From: Marsupella aquatica
Taxonomy: Eukaryota; Marchantiophyta
Assembly (NCBI GenBank): GCA_973895155.1
Contig: OZ316896.1
Location: forward strand, 8,742,001 to 8,806,000
DNA: 64,000 nucleotides
Direction of reading: 5' to 3'
In this document: piece after piece, positions 53,301 to 64,000 of the stretch
Numbering within the stretch: the first letter of the stretch is position 1
How the letters are laid out: each line of letters opens with the position of its first letter
Translations under genes and position numbers: made by a program
Notes under the pieces: model-generated
What the model was told of the DNA's origin: nothing
Seen by the model: only the letters and a program-made list of their open reading frames with translations
Database searches by the model: none

Positions 53301-56300
53301 CGAGTCCCGAGGGCATTAGATGGAATGGTTCTGGTGAGTAGTTTTCTGTTTCTGCCATTTTTAGTCTACTTCTTGTTCCAAAAGTCACCTCATTTTCACT
53401 TAAGTATTCAAGTATTCTGAGAATCTGCGGCTTTCAATTTCATGCCTGCTATGAAATGACTTAGTCTCTGGGCAACTGAGAAAAGAGAAAAAGGCAGCCT
53501 TACTAGAAGTGGATGCTTGGATGGACCCCCGCATCTAACCTATGGACTCTGGTCGATGAACCCAACACTTTATTACACCCAAAATTGTCATTCGTACAAA
53601 GGAAGGGTGGTATGTGAGGAAAACATATTTTTCCAAGACGGTCGATGTTACTTTCTGTTGTCAGTCCAAGCATCTTTTCAAACGTTGTGGTCTCGGGAGC
53701 TTCGGTTTCAACCTTATTAAGAGTGTTGCATTGTAAGTATCATCTTTAGAAGTACTGCAACTGGTTCACGTTGATGATGCAGGATGAATTCATGAGTTTC
53801 ATCGTAATGTTCATGGGAAGCCCTCTCCATGTCAAAAATCCTTATCTACGGGCCAAAATGGTGGAAGTCTTAAGTGCGTGGATGCCAATGAAAAGGTGAC
53901 TATCTTCCTATCCTCGTTTGCTGTTTTCGAAGTTCCTCCGACGAAAACATCTTTGAATGAATGCCTAATTCTGCCATGCTTGATGATGAACAGCTCTTCT
54001 TGCAATTTTTAGTGTCTGCGCAGCATGTAATGAATCTGATAAGCTGGTGCTTCTCTGTATACCCTTGGAATGGGAAAGGTTCAAATGACGTTGCGGTAGT
54101 ATTAGGAATCAAAGAGACGTTGCATTCATATGTTACATTGAGACGGTAGGATTTCGAAAATGTGTCATTTTCAAGTTTACCTCAAGGAGAGTGATCTGCT
54201 TCATATCAGAGACTACCAAGTAAGGTCATTTAGCCTCGGCAAACCTTCTTTTGCAAGATAAGATCTGAAAGGACCTCATTTGATGAATTGCAGCGATTCA
54301 GCTGCGTTAAGAAATTCAATGGCTTCCCTGTTTGAAGGACACCAGCTTGCATTGCAGTACCTGGTGCCAAACCTTCTCAAGCTGTATGTGGATATTGAGT
54401 TCACCGGTTCTCATACACAGGTATGGAAGGATACTTTAGTCAAATTATTCGTTCCTTGTGGAAGTCTATGTCACTATTGCACTATCAGAGATGGAATCGA
54501 TGAAGGATTTGACTTGATGTTGGCATCTCTTTACTGATGTTGACATCATCAGTTTCCCATTTGGGCATTTCGTAGGGCTTCGTGTTCAATTATTATTCGA
54601 GTCTCTCTTTGTTTGGGAGCTGTAGTACATCATTTCCATTTGATCGACGAGGATAAAAGGGAATTGTTCTACGTTGAGAGGTTGAAATTTAGATGCGATT
54701 AAAATTTGGCGCTGAAAGTTTCTCTCCCTTTCGGTTTCTTGTGCAGTTCTATGACAAATTCAATATTCGGCATAATATTGCAGAGCTTCTGGAGTACTTA
54801 TGGGATGTACCCTCTCATCACAATTGTTGGAAGCAGGTACAGTTCTACCTGTAGTGTGCGACAAAGTTCCCCCAGATTGGAGAAGTCTCTAGTAGCTAGT
54901 AGAGCCAAGCCGGCGGAAAGAAATTTAGTTAAAAACTCATTTCCATACTCTGGCGGTCTGCTTGTTTAGACAAAGTTGGTGGTTAACTCATTCTTAGTTG
55001 TTTTACTTTCTTGTGTTTAGCATGCCAGTTTACTGAATTATGTCTAATCTTGTCATCATTGATCTTATTGGATAGATTGCTGTCACTGAAGAAAGGGGAG
55101 CGTATTTGAAGTTCCTCAATCTCCTGATCAACGACAGTATATTTCTTCTGGACGAGAGTTTGAAGAAGATCTCAGAACTTAAAGAGATGGAGGCAGAGAT
55201 GGAAAACACTGACCAGTGGGAGCGTCGGACTTCCCAGGAACGACAAGAGAGAACTCGCCTTTTCCATCAACAGGAGAATGTAAGCAGTGCATATGATCCA
55301 CACTGACTCTTTTGGGACGATTTTGTGCTTGGCATGCTGGCCAGTGGGCTCCGTTCAATTTCAGGATCTTGGTTGCCTGTTTACAGTTTAATTTTTGGCT
55401 ATCTCTAGGTTTTAGGTTTGTATTTATTGCTTGGCAAGGTAGATAAATTAACTCAACGTGGTCTGGGGCAATCAAAAGGTTGTACGAATTGATATGACTT
55501 TGGCAAAAGAGGATGTCAAAATGTTGCGATACACTTCTGCTGAAATAACGGCTCCTTTCCTACTTCCAGAGATGGTAAAGTTTGCTCCCCGTTACCTGTT
55601 GGAGTAGATGCCTGAAAGCTTTATTTACAATTGAGTATAAGATCGCGTGTTTGATTGAGCTCACTGCTGCTTTTTCTGCCTTAAATCGGGCTCTTATCTG
55701 TCGAGCGGACTATCTCACGCTGGACAGCTACATTTAGCCGATAGGCTTAAATGTCGCAAGCTGCTCTTTTTGGACGTGATTATAAAAAAGCTAGCGACGA
55801 TAGAGAATCATTGCTTTTCGAGTAGTATCCAGGCACTCAATCGGGGGCCTCTGGCATGCCTTATCATCAACTAAATTCCTTCATAACTTGGACAGGTGGA
55901 AAGAATTGCGTCAATGCTTAACTACTTCTTAATGCAATTGGTTGGGCCTCAACGGAGAACTCTAAGACTTAATAATCCTGAGAAATACGAGTTCAATCCA
56001 AGAGAGCTATTGTCGCAGGTGCAGTTTCTTCAATTTTGAACCCGCCCAGTATTTCTTGTTGTTGTGGGAATTAACATGATGGGAACACGGCATGTAGTTC
56101 TAGGCAGGTGTATCGATAGTGATAGAAAGTTCCTTGATATTGTCTGTGACATGTCGTCACTTTATCTTATTTTGATTTGCTGTAATTTATTCATTGTGCT
56201 CGGCTGAAATAGTTCAGTATTCAGCAAGCTCTAGTTTCTGGAAGAATTGTGATTCATATGTGGACTTTAGTCTGTCAGGTTCCATTGTTTTGATATCTCA

Positions 56301-58113
56301 ATGAAGCCTAACTTAGAGTCCGTATGGGCTTGTGATGGAAGATTATTGACATTTACGTGCATTTGGAGAGAGGAGACATCAACGGAGTATTTCCGAATGC
56401 CATATCAAGTGATGCACGATCATTTAGGGAGGAGGTACGTACCGAAACTTAGTTTACTCTTCTTCTTCAGACTTGAATTTCTGAGACTTTGTTGGGTAGC
56501 CTGTCGAAATGTTAAGGTTTTATCACTTCGAACGGAACAATGTGGTCCTCAGTTAGCAAATGCAGGTTGAGTGATCCCCAATTCATTAATGAGAACTGCG
56601 GATCTCTGGGGGAAGAGTCGTCAAATGTCCTTAGATATCCAACTGACGGGAATTCCCTACAGTCTTGGTGTCCCAACTGTGCCACTGACAGGTCTAGTAG
56701 GCTTACCCTTGACGAGCCCCCTATGTTCGTTAGAAGGGGCTTACTTTTTAGATAAGTTCCAGAGTTAAGATACAGCTGGAAACCCAATGGGTCTTGACAC
56801 CGTCATGGCGCTTGCAGTTATTCCCCGATGCCGCCGCTGTCCTCAGGAATTCACCGCTACAATCTGATCAAGTAATTGAGGAGTTTCTTGCTTTAGGTCG
56901 AAAATCGAAAATTGCAGCCACTGAAGCTATGGATACCGAAGCTCTTCTAGGGGACATTCCTGACGAGTTTTTGGACCCCATACAGGTCAGCCTTTTGAAT
57001 CTCATTCATCTTCTGTTCACCCTTTGTAAATTTTCGTCAAACTTCCTCTCGACGTCGACCTAAATGCAAAGGCACCTTGCTTTAGAGTCATCTGAATTGC
57101 TCCAATATGTAGATATAAAGTTGCCTGCCTTGTTTGAGGACGGATCCCTAGATGTCTCTACTGAATACCATGGTATGCTCAGCGTAACGCTAATTGCTCG
57201 AGTACTGAAACTGAAACTGGTGAATGTGGCAGTATACACTGATGACAGATCCTGTCATCCTACCTTCCTCCAATACTACCGTGGATCGATCCACCATACA
57301 GAGACATCTCCTCAGCGATCAGGTGTGTACCATGAATTCATCTACTTGTGCTCAAATGTCATACAGGTCTGAACGGATGCATAGGCCAGAGTTAAAATCA
57401 CAGAGGTGATCCTAAGTTCATCTAGGATGGATGCTATATTGAGTTCCTGAACTAGAAGTGGTTATCACAAAAGACAATTATCTGCTGACACATGAAGCAA
57501 GAAAGGAAAAGGGATGAATGTAGTGCATGTTAGTCGACTCTGGGACTAGAATAGGCGCCGATTGCTACTCTTAGCTTTTCCGATTGGTAGAATTGTGAAC
57601 GTTACAATGAATCCATACCTCCCCAACTGACAACGGGATTCAGCTTTCAAAGTAGACTGTGTACAGACAAGTAGGAGATTGGAGTAAACTCCTTTTTCGT
57701 AAGGAAAACTGTCAAGTCTTTTCCGGACCTCTCGAAATCCAGACGTTCGGATCTTTTTGGAAACATTCTACTATATATTGCATTGGGCTTTCAAATATCT
57801 CTCTTAAGGCACACTAGGATAAGTGCGGACCGATGTTGATGTGGATTTATTATGGATATAAGCTACCCTTTAGTCAAGAATGAACTCACCTACTCTTTAT
57901 GATCTCATGGAGAAATGGTGGACTGTGCAAAGTAGAATTGTTTGTGCTTCAATGAGTTTTAGTGCTTCATAGGTGAATCTTGTTTCTTACACGAAGATTT
58001 GATCTTTGCAGACAGATCCTTTCAATCGGTCACTTCTTACGCCTGATATGCTGATTCCAAACACTGAGCTGAAGGCTAAGATCGAGGAGTTTCTTTTGGC
58101 TCACAAACGATAG
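50335..58113 (+). CDS. UFD2: Ubiquitin conjugation factor E4 (Ufd2 family, U-box)
   Basis: An E4/E3 ligase that extends ubiquitin chains on substrates, working with CDC48/p97 in protein degradation; the plant member is known as PUB1. Sixteen exons join in phase to 1024 codons plus stop, matching the family: 50335-51182, 51442-51646, 51850-52001, 52199-52505, 52762-52914, 53130-53333, 53783-53895, 54294-54420, 54747-54836, 55076-55279, 55479-55574, 55896-56018, 56342-56434, 56818-56985, 57233-57322, 58012-58113. The long alpha-helical Ufd2 core spans exons 1-14 (for example [42 protein letters not shown]-like FTGSHTQ). The U-box is in exons 14-16: [36 protein letters not shown] and the closing helix [10 protein letters not shown]. 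The start is the first ATG in frame. Confidence 0.96.
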
Positions 58114-60059
58114 TATTGATGGATCAGACAACCACCATGGAGTGGGCTTCTGTAAATTATTCGGCCCAGAAACAACTGCTCTGAAATCCTAGTGTCCTCC
58201 TAAAAGCATAGAACTGGGCTCCAATTTTTTTCACCTTAGCTGATCATTAGTGGGTACTTCACTGGAGCATGTGGGGTCTTCACATCCTATCCAGACGAAA
58301 GGAGCACTGAAGAATTGTAATGTCTAAACGCAGTGAATTAAGGCTGTGATTCGTGCGGTTTATTGCCATATTTTGGTCAAGAGTACCTGAAGTCAGCAAG
58401 ACAGCGGTGGAGCTCTTGGACACTAGATAATTCATGTGAATAACAGTCGCTGGATATTATTTGGACAGAACTAGACGACTACTCTAAATGGAGTAGACGA
58501 GGCCGCTCTAGGTTTTTAGATCTCATGGCTTTTAGAAAGTTTGGCTGGGCCTTGTATAAAGTGAAGTAAGGGGGATGCCCTGTTTGATGAGCTGGTGTGC
58601 CACATGTGAACGAAGATGTCTAGTGTAGTTTGCTCGTCGCACATATCTGAAATGTACTCTCATGTTGATGCTTGAATGCAATTACAGTAGTTGAAGTTTC
58701 CAACTGGACTTTAGGGTTTAGCATCTAGATTGAGAATCTTTGGCAGATTCATGGTTTTGAGAAAAATACAAGGTGATCTTTGGCTTTTTTTTTCTTCATT
58801 TTGTTCCTCTTCCCTCTCGTAACCTATCCGGCATCCCACCCCAAACCCTGTATAATCCCTTGCGTATATTCACATACCCTTGAAATATAATACTATAGGT
58901 ATATGGTGGTAAAGATATAGTGCCTAATGTCTTCCAATAGGAAATATAATGACTACTCCCCATAAATTTGTAGCTTAGGTACTCAAACATCAATTATGAA
59001 AATTAGATAGTTTTTTTTTACTTATATTATCTTTGTATGAAACAAAAGCTTGGATGGACCGAGACATAGTCCTTGCCCATCTCCATGGATTGCGGAGAGC
59101 TATTGTTGTTTTTACATCAAAAAGAAAAAAGAACTGGTCGCAGATCACAGTTGATGACTTTTGATTATCTTGGGAAGAAAGTAGTAAAGACTTCATGATG
59201 ATTTTGAGTAATGGCATGATATCTTGACATTTTTCGGGTGGAAGATAATCAAGTTAAGAGTAAATTGATTAGATAATGTAATAGAAATTGGATGCAAATG
59301 GTAAGAAATCATTTACAAGTCACATTTCAATCAAAAATGTAAACAATATGAACTGAGTCAATCATATATTTTGGGCAAGTCCAACCAAGCTTTGCCAATT
59401 CATCTGGGATTCATAGGAAACAGTGGATGTCCACATCTGTCCACATCCACTGGGGCTTTAGTTTCATCTTTGTATAGCTTGCAAATGTACTACTAAGTTG
59501 CGATGATAACCTTGTAATCTGGTCTATTCTATGCTTTTATTTTGTATTCCAACCCCTTTAATTTTTTCAATTCCATATTTTTTATTATATATTCTTAATT
59601 TCTAATTTATTTGTATTATATGCAGTCCTCCTTTTTTTAATGAGGATTCCTTGATAAGGTACAACACTCCAAACTCAACCAGGCAACTACAGTAGGATAC
59701 AATCCAAGGGCAAGTAGGACACAATCCAACCATACATTGTAACTTATATGTCTATTTGTTTAAGAAAATTACAATCTTTATGGTTTATCGGTCAATATGT
59801 GTCACCTAAAGAGAAGCCCCTAAAAATGACACCTAAAATTACAAAATTAATTTATTTAGCCTTCAATAAAAAAAAGGTTGTACCTACAAGGTACATCTAC
59901 CTGTACATTCAACTTATTGTATTTAATTTTCACCCAGAGAGTACTGTACATTTGTTCACTTCTATGATATGTTTGTTTTCCCTTCATTGTCTTATAATAA
60001 TTGTTTCAATATTCTTTCTTATAAGTATTGTTTCAATATTCTTGAAAATATAGAGGGAT
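58114..60059. other. Downstream of UFD2, no gene recognised
   Basis: The first few hundred bases may be UFD2 3' untranslated sequence. From about 58780 the DNA becomes AT-rich, with short frames only. Confidence 0.5.
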
Positions 60060-60237
60060 ATGCTTAGTAGACCCCCTTTTGGAAAAAGTTTGCTTAATCA
60101 ACCCCCTTGATACTTTTCCCCAATCTGGATTGTTAATGGACCTTTCAATCTCAGATCTGGACCATTGATAGACCTTAGGGAGTCTATCAAATAACAAGTT
60201 TCATTTTGGGGGTCTATGAAGCAAATACCTCAAAAAG
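60060..60237. mobile_element. MITE-like element, second member of the 21177-21354 family
   Basis: The left arm (ATATGCTTAGTAGACCCCC...GTTTGCTTAATCAACCCCCT) pairs imperfectly with the reverse complement of the right arm (TTTGCTTCATAGACCCCC...GTTATTTGATAGACTCCCT). Arm sequence, centre (CAGATCTGGACCATTGATAG) and size resemble the element at 21177-21354. Confidence 0.6.
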
Positions 60238-61865
60238 ATATAATAATTTGTGTGTCGTAAACTAGTTACATTAATCAATGCTCTACATAAGGTATACTAA
60301 ACTTTATTATAAATAAGTTACAATAAGTGTGTCTAAGAATGAGCCAACTATATGCAATAACCATGACCAATAGCTCATGGTCACCGACCTGATAAAATAA
60401 ACTTTCAATGATCTAAAGCCTGGCCTCAACAGTGTAAGAAGTCAACCCATAACAGAAAGCACTCATGTTTCCAAAAAAGATCAAACTGGCACATTGAAAT
60501 AAAATAAGGCCATTCTTCATTACCAAAGAGCTAGTTGGTCATTGACCTGACAAAATCAGCTTTTCAAGTATATTAAAGCCTGGCCTCACACGGAAGATGG
60601 TGATCACAGAAAAATAGGCCACTCTTCTATAAAATTGGTCCCAGCAGTGGCAGAATATCAGGCCCATGTTTCTCTTGACGGCAAATAATTATCCTTGCAT
60701 GCTATATTATATTACTGAGGTCAGAGATTGCTGACAAGCTGAACCTCAAGCAAACTGCAATGATGTACAACTAAAAGATATACAGTGACAATTGACAACA
60801 CTATGCACAATGTTGAAACGCACTTATGGCAAAAGGGTACTCGTGAGATAGTGGACCGGCTGAGCTTGGAACAAATAAGAAAAGATCTCCAGCAATTTAG
60901 GGGCTGATAGCAGCTAAACCAAATTTCAGTTGAAGAAAATGCAGGCCAGGGGATTTGCCCGTTCGCCATCCATGGCAATAGCACCAGTGGTTGACTCGAG
61001 TGTATTTTTTAAGGATTTCACTTTTTTTGCCAGAGTGCCTAATGTAAAGTGTGTGAAAGAGAAAATGCTCAAAAGATTCTTTATTCAATTATTTTCTTGA
61101 TCATCCAATTTCCTTAGATTTAAGGCTGATAGTTAAATTCTGGCTAATGAGGCCTGGGATTAGGTGGAACCCTGGCTAACGAGACAGCAAAAAAGTAGCA
61201 AAATTCAGCCAAAAGTGACTAAAGGTTTTTGGGGAAATGGAATCTAGCAAAATTTTGCCTCCCTTCCATGACCTCCATCTCTAGCTGATGGAGCGGATGG
61301 CATACAAATTGCACATTCGTCAATCAGATTGTACCAGGAACAAGGCCAGTATGCGATAAATTTCATATGAATGCCAGGATCTAATAGAGTGTGGGGAAAA
61401 AGGAGCAATGCATTTGTACATGGAGGTGGATGACGGTACTACCTAGCAACTGCCATTCATTAAAAATGTGGCGGCCAGGCTCTTAATATAAGATAGTCGA
61501 CCACCAAGCATTTGAGAATACTGGGAATCTCTAGACAGACATGCCCCATCTTTGACAGTTACGAGCCTGTTTGGCTCTACCGCTGACGATGCTCTAAATG
61601 AGTTCAGTACAATGCTCTAAATGAATTCAGTATACCAAAAGTGATTTATTACAGGTATATAAAGCATGCAAGCAAACATTAAATGTTTGTCATGTCCTAT
61701 TTGTTTTTCTCATACTAGGAAAAGACACTAAATATAAACCACTTGCTACCAAACTTAGTCTCCTGCTTGCTAAACCTTGTGACATTTTTTCAGAAAATCT
61801 AATTTTAGGACTCATTCTTTTAGCTAGTGCTGTTTTGCTGGCCAACTGGCCGGCTGGCCATGTGG
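60238..61865. other. Non-coding stretch with two direct repeats
   Basis: AGCTCATGGTCACCGACCTGATAAAATAAACTTTCAATGATCTAAAGCCTGGCCTCA-like text near 60371-60427 recurs near 60530-60580 (GGTCATTGACCTGACAAAATC, TAAAGCCTGGCCTCA). 60990-61270 shares blocks with 3830-4260. No gene seen. Confidence 0.45.
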
Positions 61866-62928
61866 AGTCGTATAAATGCACTACAGTTCCAAATTCAACC
61901 AAAATAGAAAAGGACACACGGGTGACCTTGCTAACAATACTCTGCAAGTCTGCAGTGTCCAACAAGTAGCGCCTCGATACTTGTACATCAAAATGTGAGA
62001 ATGTAGGGTATCCTGTAAATAACACTCAATTATTTAAATACAACAATCGAGTTTGAGTTTATTGTAGTATGGAGGGAAACATACGCCATATATTGTCATA
62101 TTTTGATGCACTATCACTGGAATGCCCATTACATCACTGGAATGCCCATTACAAGGGCAGCACAGTTCCAAATTCAACTAAACTCCAACATCTCGATAAT
62201 TGTACAATCACCAAACGTGACAATATAGGTATTTTTTTATGAATAAAACTCAATGATTTAAATATGGCAACAGATGAGTTTAACATGGTAGAGTGAAACA
62301 TACCCCGTATCAAGAACCATAATACAATGTCCCCCCTTGTTATGCAGTGGTACTAATTTGGAGGGACTTTTTGGGTGAAAACAACAGAAACAGCAAAAAG
62401 TGGAAGGAATTTAAAAACAAGTGCATTATATTTGGGGCTTTTTGGGTGAAAAGAAACAAAAACTGCAAAAAATGGAAGAAATAAAAAACAAGGGAATTAT
62501 ATTTGGTGTGAATGAATGTAAATGAAAAAGTAAATGTACTCTTCTCCAAACTAGAAGTAAAAATAATTTTTTTCTTTTACCATCCATGTATACAAAGTGC
62601 TCTTCCCTCTACTATCCACTTTGTACCATGCTCCTTCCTCTACCATCCATGCTATATCATGCATGCTACACCATGCAGTGCTCTTCCGTTGACCATCCAT
62701 CCAATACCATGATCCTCTCTCTACCATCCATGCTATATCATCCATGCACATAGGTGCTACAACATTTGGATTGATAGTATTGTCATATTTTGATGCGCTA
62801 TGGGGGTGCTGCTTACAAATGCAATACAGCACAGTTCCAAAATCAAGTAAACTCCAACATCTCGAGATGACAATATAGGGTATCCTATAAATAACACTCA
62901 ATGATTAAGATACAATAATGCACTATTA
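61866..62928. repeat. AT-rich repeat family, several copies
   Basis: Blocks CAGTTCCAAATTCAACTAAA, CTCCAACATCTCGATA, TGACAATATAGGGTATCC and AATAACACTCAATGATTTAA recur in order near 61880-62045, 62155-62285 and 62830-62915. A further copy continues after the GC-rich insert at 63565-63720. TTTTGATGCACTAT with TGCTTACAAATGCAATACA marks the beginning of the units. Between copies lie paired repeats such as GGGACTTTTTGGGTGAAAA (62361 and 62437) and CTCTACCATCCATGCTATAT (62639 and 62721). Confidence 0.65.
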
Positions 62929-62936
62929 CAGGGGAT

Positions 62937-63536
62937 CCCGGTTTGGACTTGCCCGGCAAATAGACCCTTCCGAGGCTGTCAACCGGCAAGTCGACACCCG
63001 GCCTCTCCCGGTCTCGCTCCCCGGTCCCGGCCCGGCCCGGCCCGGCCATGACCTCCCGGCCCCATCACCCGGTCTCGTTTCCCTTTTGTTTCCTCCGTCC
63101 TGGCCCCGGTCCCCGGTCCTGGCCCGAGCTCATCCCCTGGCCCCCGGTCCCTGCTCCCACATCTCCTGGCCTGCGGTCCCGGCTCGGACATCCCCCGGCT
63201 CCCGGTCCCGGCCTCCCCTCCTCACCCGGCCCTCCTCACCCTCCCCTCCCCTCCTCCCACCCGGACCAGGCCCGGCCTGGCCCTTCCCACCCCCGGCTGC
63301 TGTTTGGCGGGGGCCGGGAAGGGGCAGGCCGGGTGCAGGTCGGGGGAGGGGCCGGGCCGGGCTGGTTGCTGGGAAGGGTGGTAGCGTCCGGGACAAGGCC
63401 GAGAAGAGTTTGGGCCGGGCCGGGAAAAGTTCAGGGAAAAAGATGGAATATGCATCAAATAGAGGCATTTTGGTCCGGCAAATACCGAGTTTACGTGCCG
63501 TGCAACTCGGCAAGTTGCCCGTCACTTCAAACCGGG
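62937..63536. mobile_element. 600-bp GC-rich non-autonomous hAT-like element
   Basis: CAGGGGAT occurs at 62929-62936 and 63537-63544, flanking exactly 600 bp. The ends are inverted: CCCGGTTTGGACTTGCCCGG at the left and, reversed, CCCGGTTTGAAGTGACGGGC at the right, with 9 perfect terminal bases. An 8-bp duplication with short inverted ends is typical of hAT elements. The interior is strongly GC-rich, with a C-rich left arm (62997-63290) and a G-rich right arm (63304-63430) that can fold back. A copy of the host repeat at 62800-62840 serves as an empty site. No transposase; long Pro/Arg-rich frames are base-composition artefacts. Confidence 0.8.
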
Positions 63537-63544
63537 CAGGGGAT

Positions 63545-64000
63545 GCCGCTTACAAATGTCATGGAGCACGTTCCCAATTCAAGTAAACTCCAAATTCAGG
63601 TAAACTCCAAATTCAACCAAAAGCAAAACGGAATACACAAGGACCTGGCTGACAAAAACTACTGTTTGTCGTCAGTTATTACTACCATGCCAATAAGTCC
63701 TAGCACTGTACCAATAACTTAAAACAGCAGAGCAGATATTTACCCCATTGGAGTGGTGGAACTCTGTACAAATTGCACGTCCCTCCCTGGCAACTAATGA
63801 CTCACTGAATTCCAGCTTTATCAGTCACTCGCGCAGACTGATAATTCAGCCCATGCACGCACTCAGATGTGCATAGTACAATGTACTTTGTGATCCTTTT
63901 GTTTCTAAATTGACCTAAAATGAAATAAAATGATGGACTGAATTTCAGCTTTTTGGCCTTGACAGCTGATAGTAGACACATTCTACTTTGGATTATGCAC
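63545..64000. other. Continuation of the AT-rich repeat; window end
   Basis: 63565-63720 continues the repeat interrupted by the hAT-like element and resembles 61870-61990. After 63720 nothing is recognised. Confidence 0.5.

Noticed and set aside
62918-63722. Frames of 222 and 224 codons, Pro/Arg/Gly-rich
   Set aside because: They lie inside the GC-rich hAT-like element and follow its base composition; overlapping frames on both strands are equally long.

Overview
This is a eukaryotic window with the look of a streptophyte (plant-lineage) nuclear genome, probably a streptophyte alga or a non-seed plant. Three intron-rich host genes, all on the + strand, match plant versions of conserved proteins. 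They are a plant-type phosphatidylinositol 4-kinase beta (28642-35620, 16 exons), the RNA polymerase I/III alpha-like subunit RPAC1 (39853-43041, 9 exons) and a Ufd2-type U-box ubiquitin-chain elongation factor (50335-58113, 16 exons). I could follow the exons of all three from start to stop with in-phase GT/AG junctions, so they look functional. The species cannot be named from sequence alone.

Region by region. 1-4612 is gene-poor and holds several tandem or hairpin repeats. 4613-15359 is one large Ty3/gypsy-type retrotransposon on the minus strand, flanked by a 4-bp duplication (TGAG) and inserted into an older dispersed repeat. 15364-26900 is repeat-rich and has no gene I can support. It holds a truncated LINE with a 15-bp target duplication, a G-rich tract, a 36-bp minisatellite, a small inverted-repeat element and an 80-bp tandem array. 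27000-58113 holds the three host genes, separated by non-coding DNA and more copies of the same dispersed repeats. 58114-64000 is AT-rich and is broken by a 600-bp, very GC-rich hAT-like element with an 8-bp target duplication.

The retrotransposon is the item of most interest. Its coding order is Gag (two CCHC knuckles), aspartic protease, a DNMT3-like cytosine-5 DNA methyltransferase, reverse transcriptase, RNase H, DDE integrase and a C-terminal PHD finger. It therefore carries a DNA-methylation writer and a histone reader in one polyprotein. Its terminal repeats are not ordinary LTRs. In sense orientation the order is A1 - coding region - B1-A2-B2, the split-direct-repeat layout known from DIRS/Ngaro tyrosine-recombinase elements, but here with a DDE integrase and a target duplication. 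The first 15 nt after A1 are exactly complementary to a site inside A1, suggesting Tf1-like self-priming. A G7 tract sits directly before B1. One reading that fits all of this is a two-LTR circle reopened at an internal palindromic site. The copy is damaged: six in-frame stops (all TAG), two frame changes and a 657-bp insertion between reverse transcriptase and RNase H.

All calls rest on reading the sequence and on knowledge of the protein families. No database search was possible.
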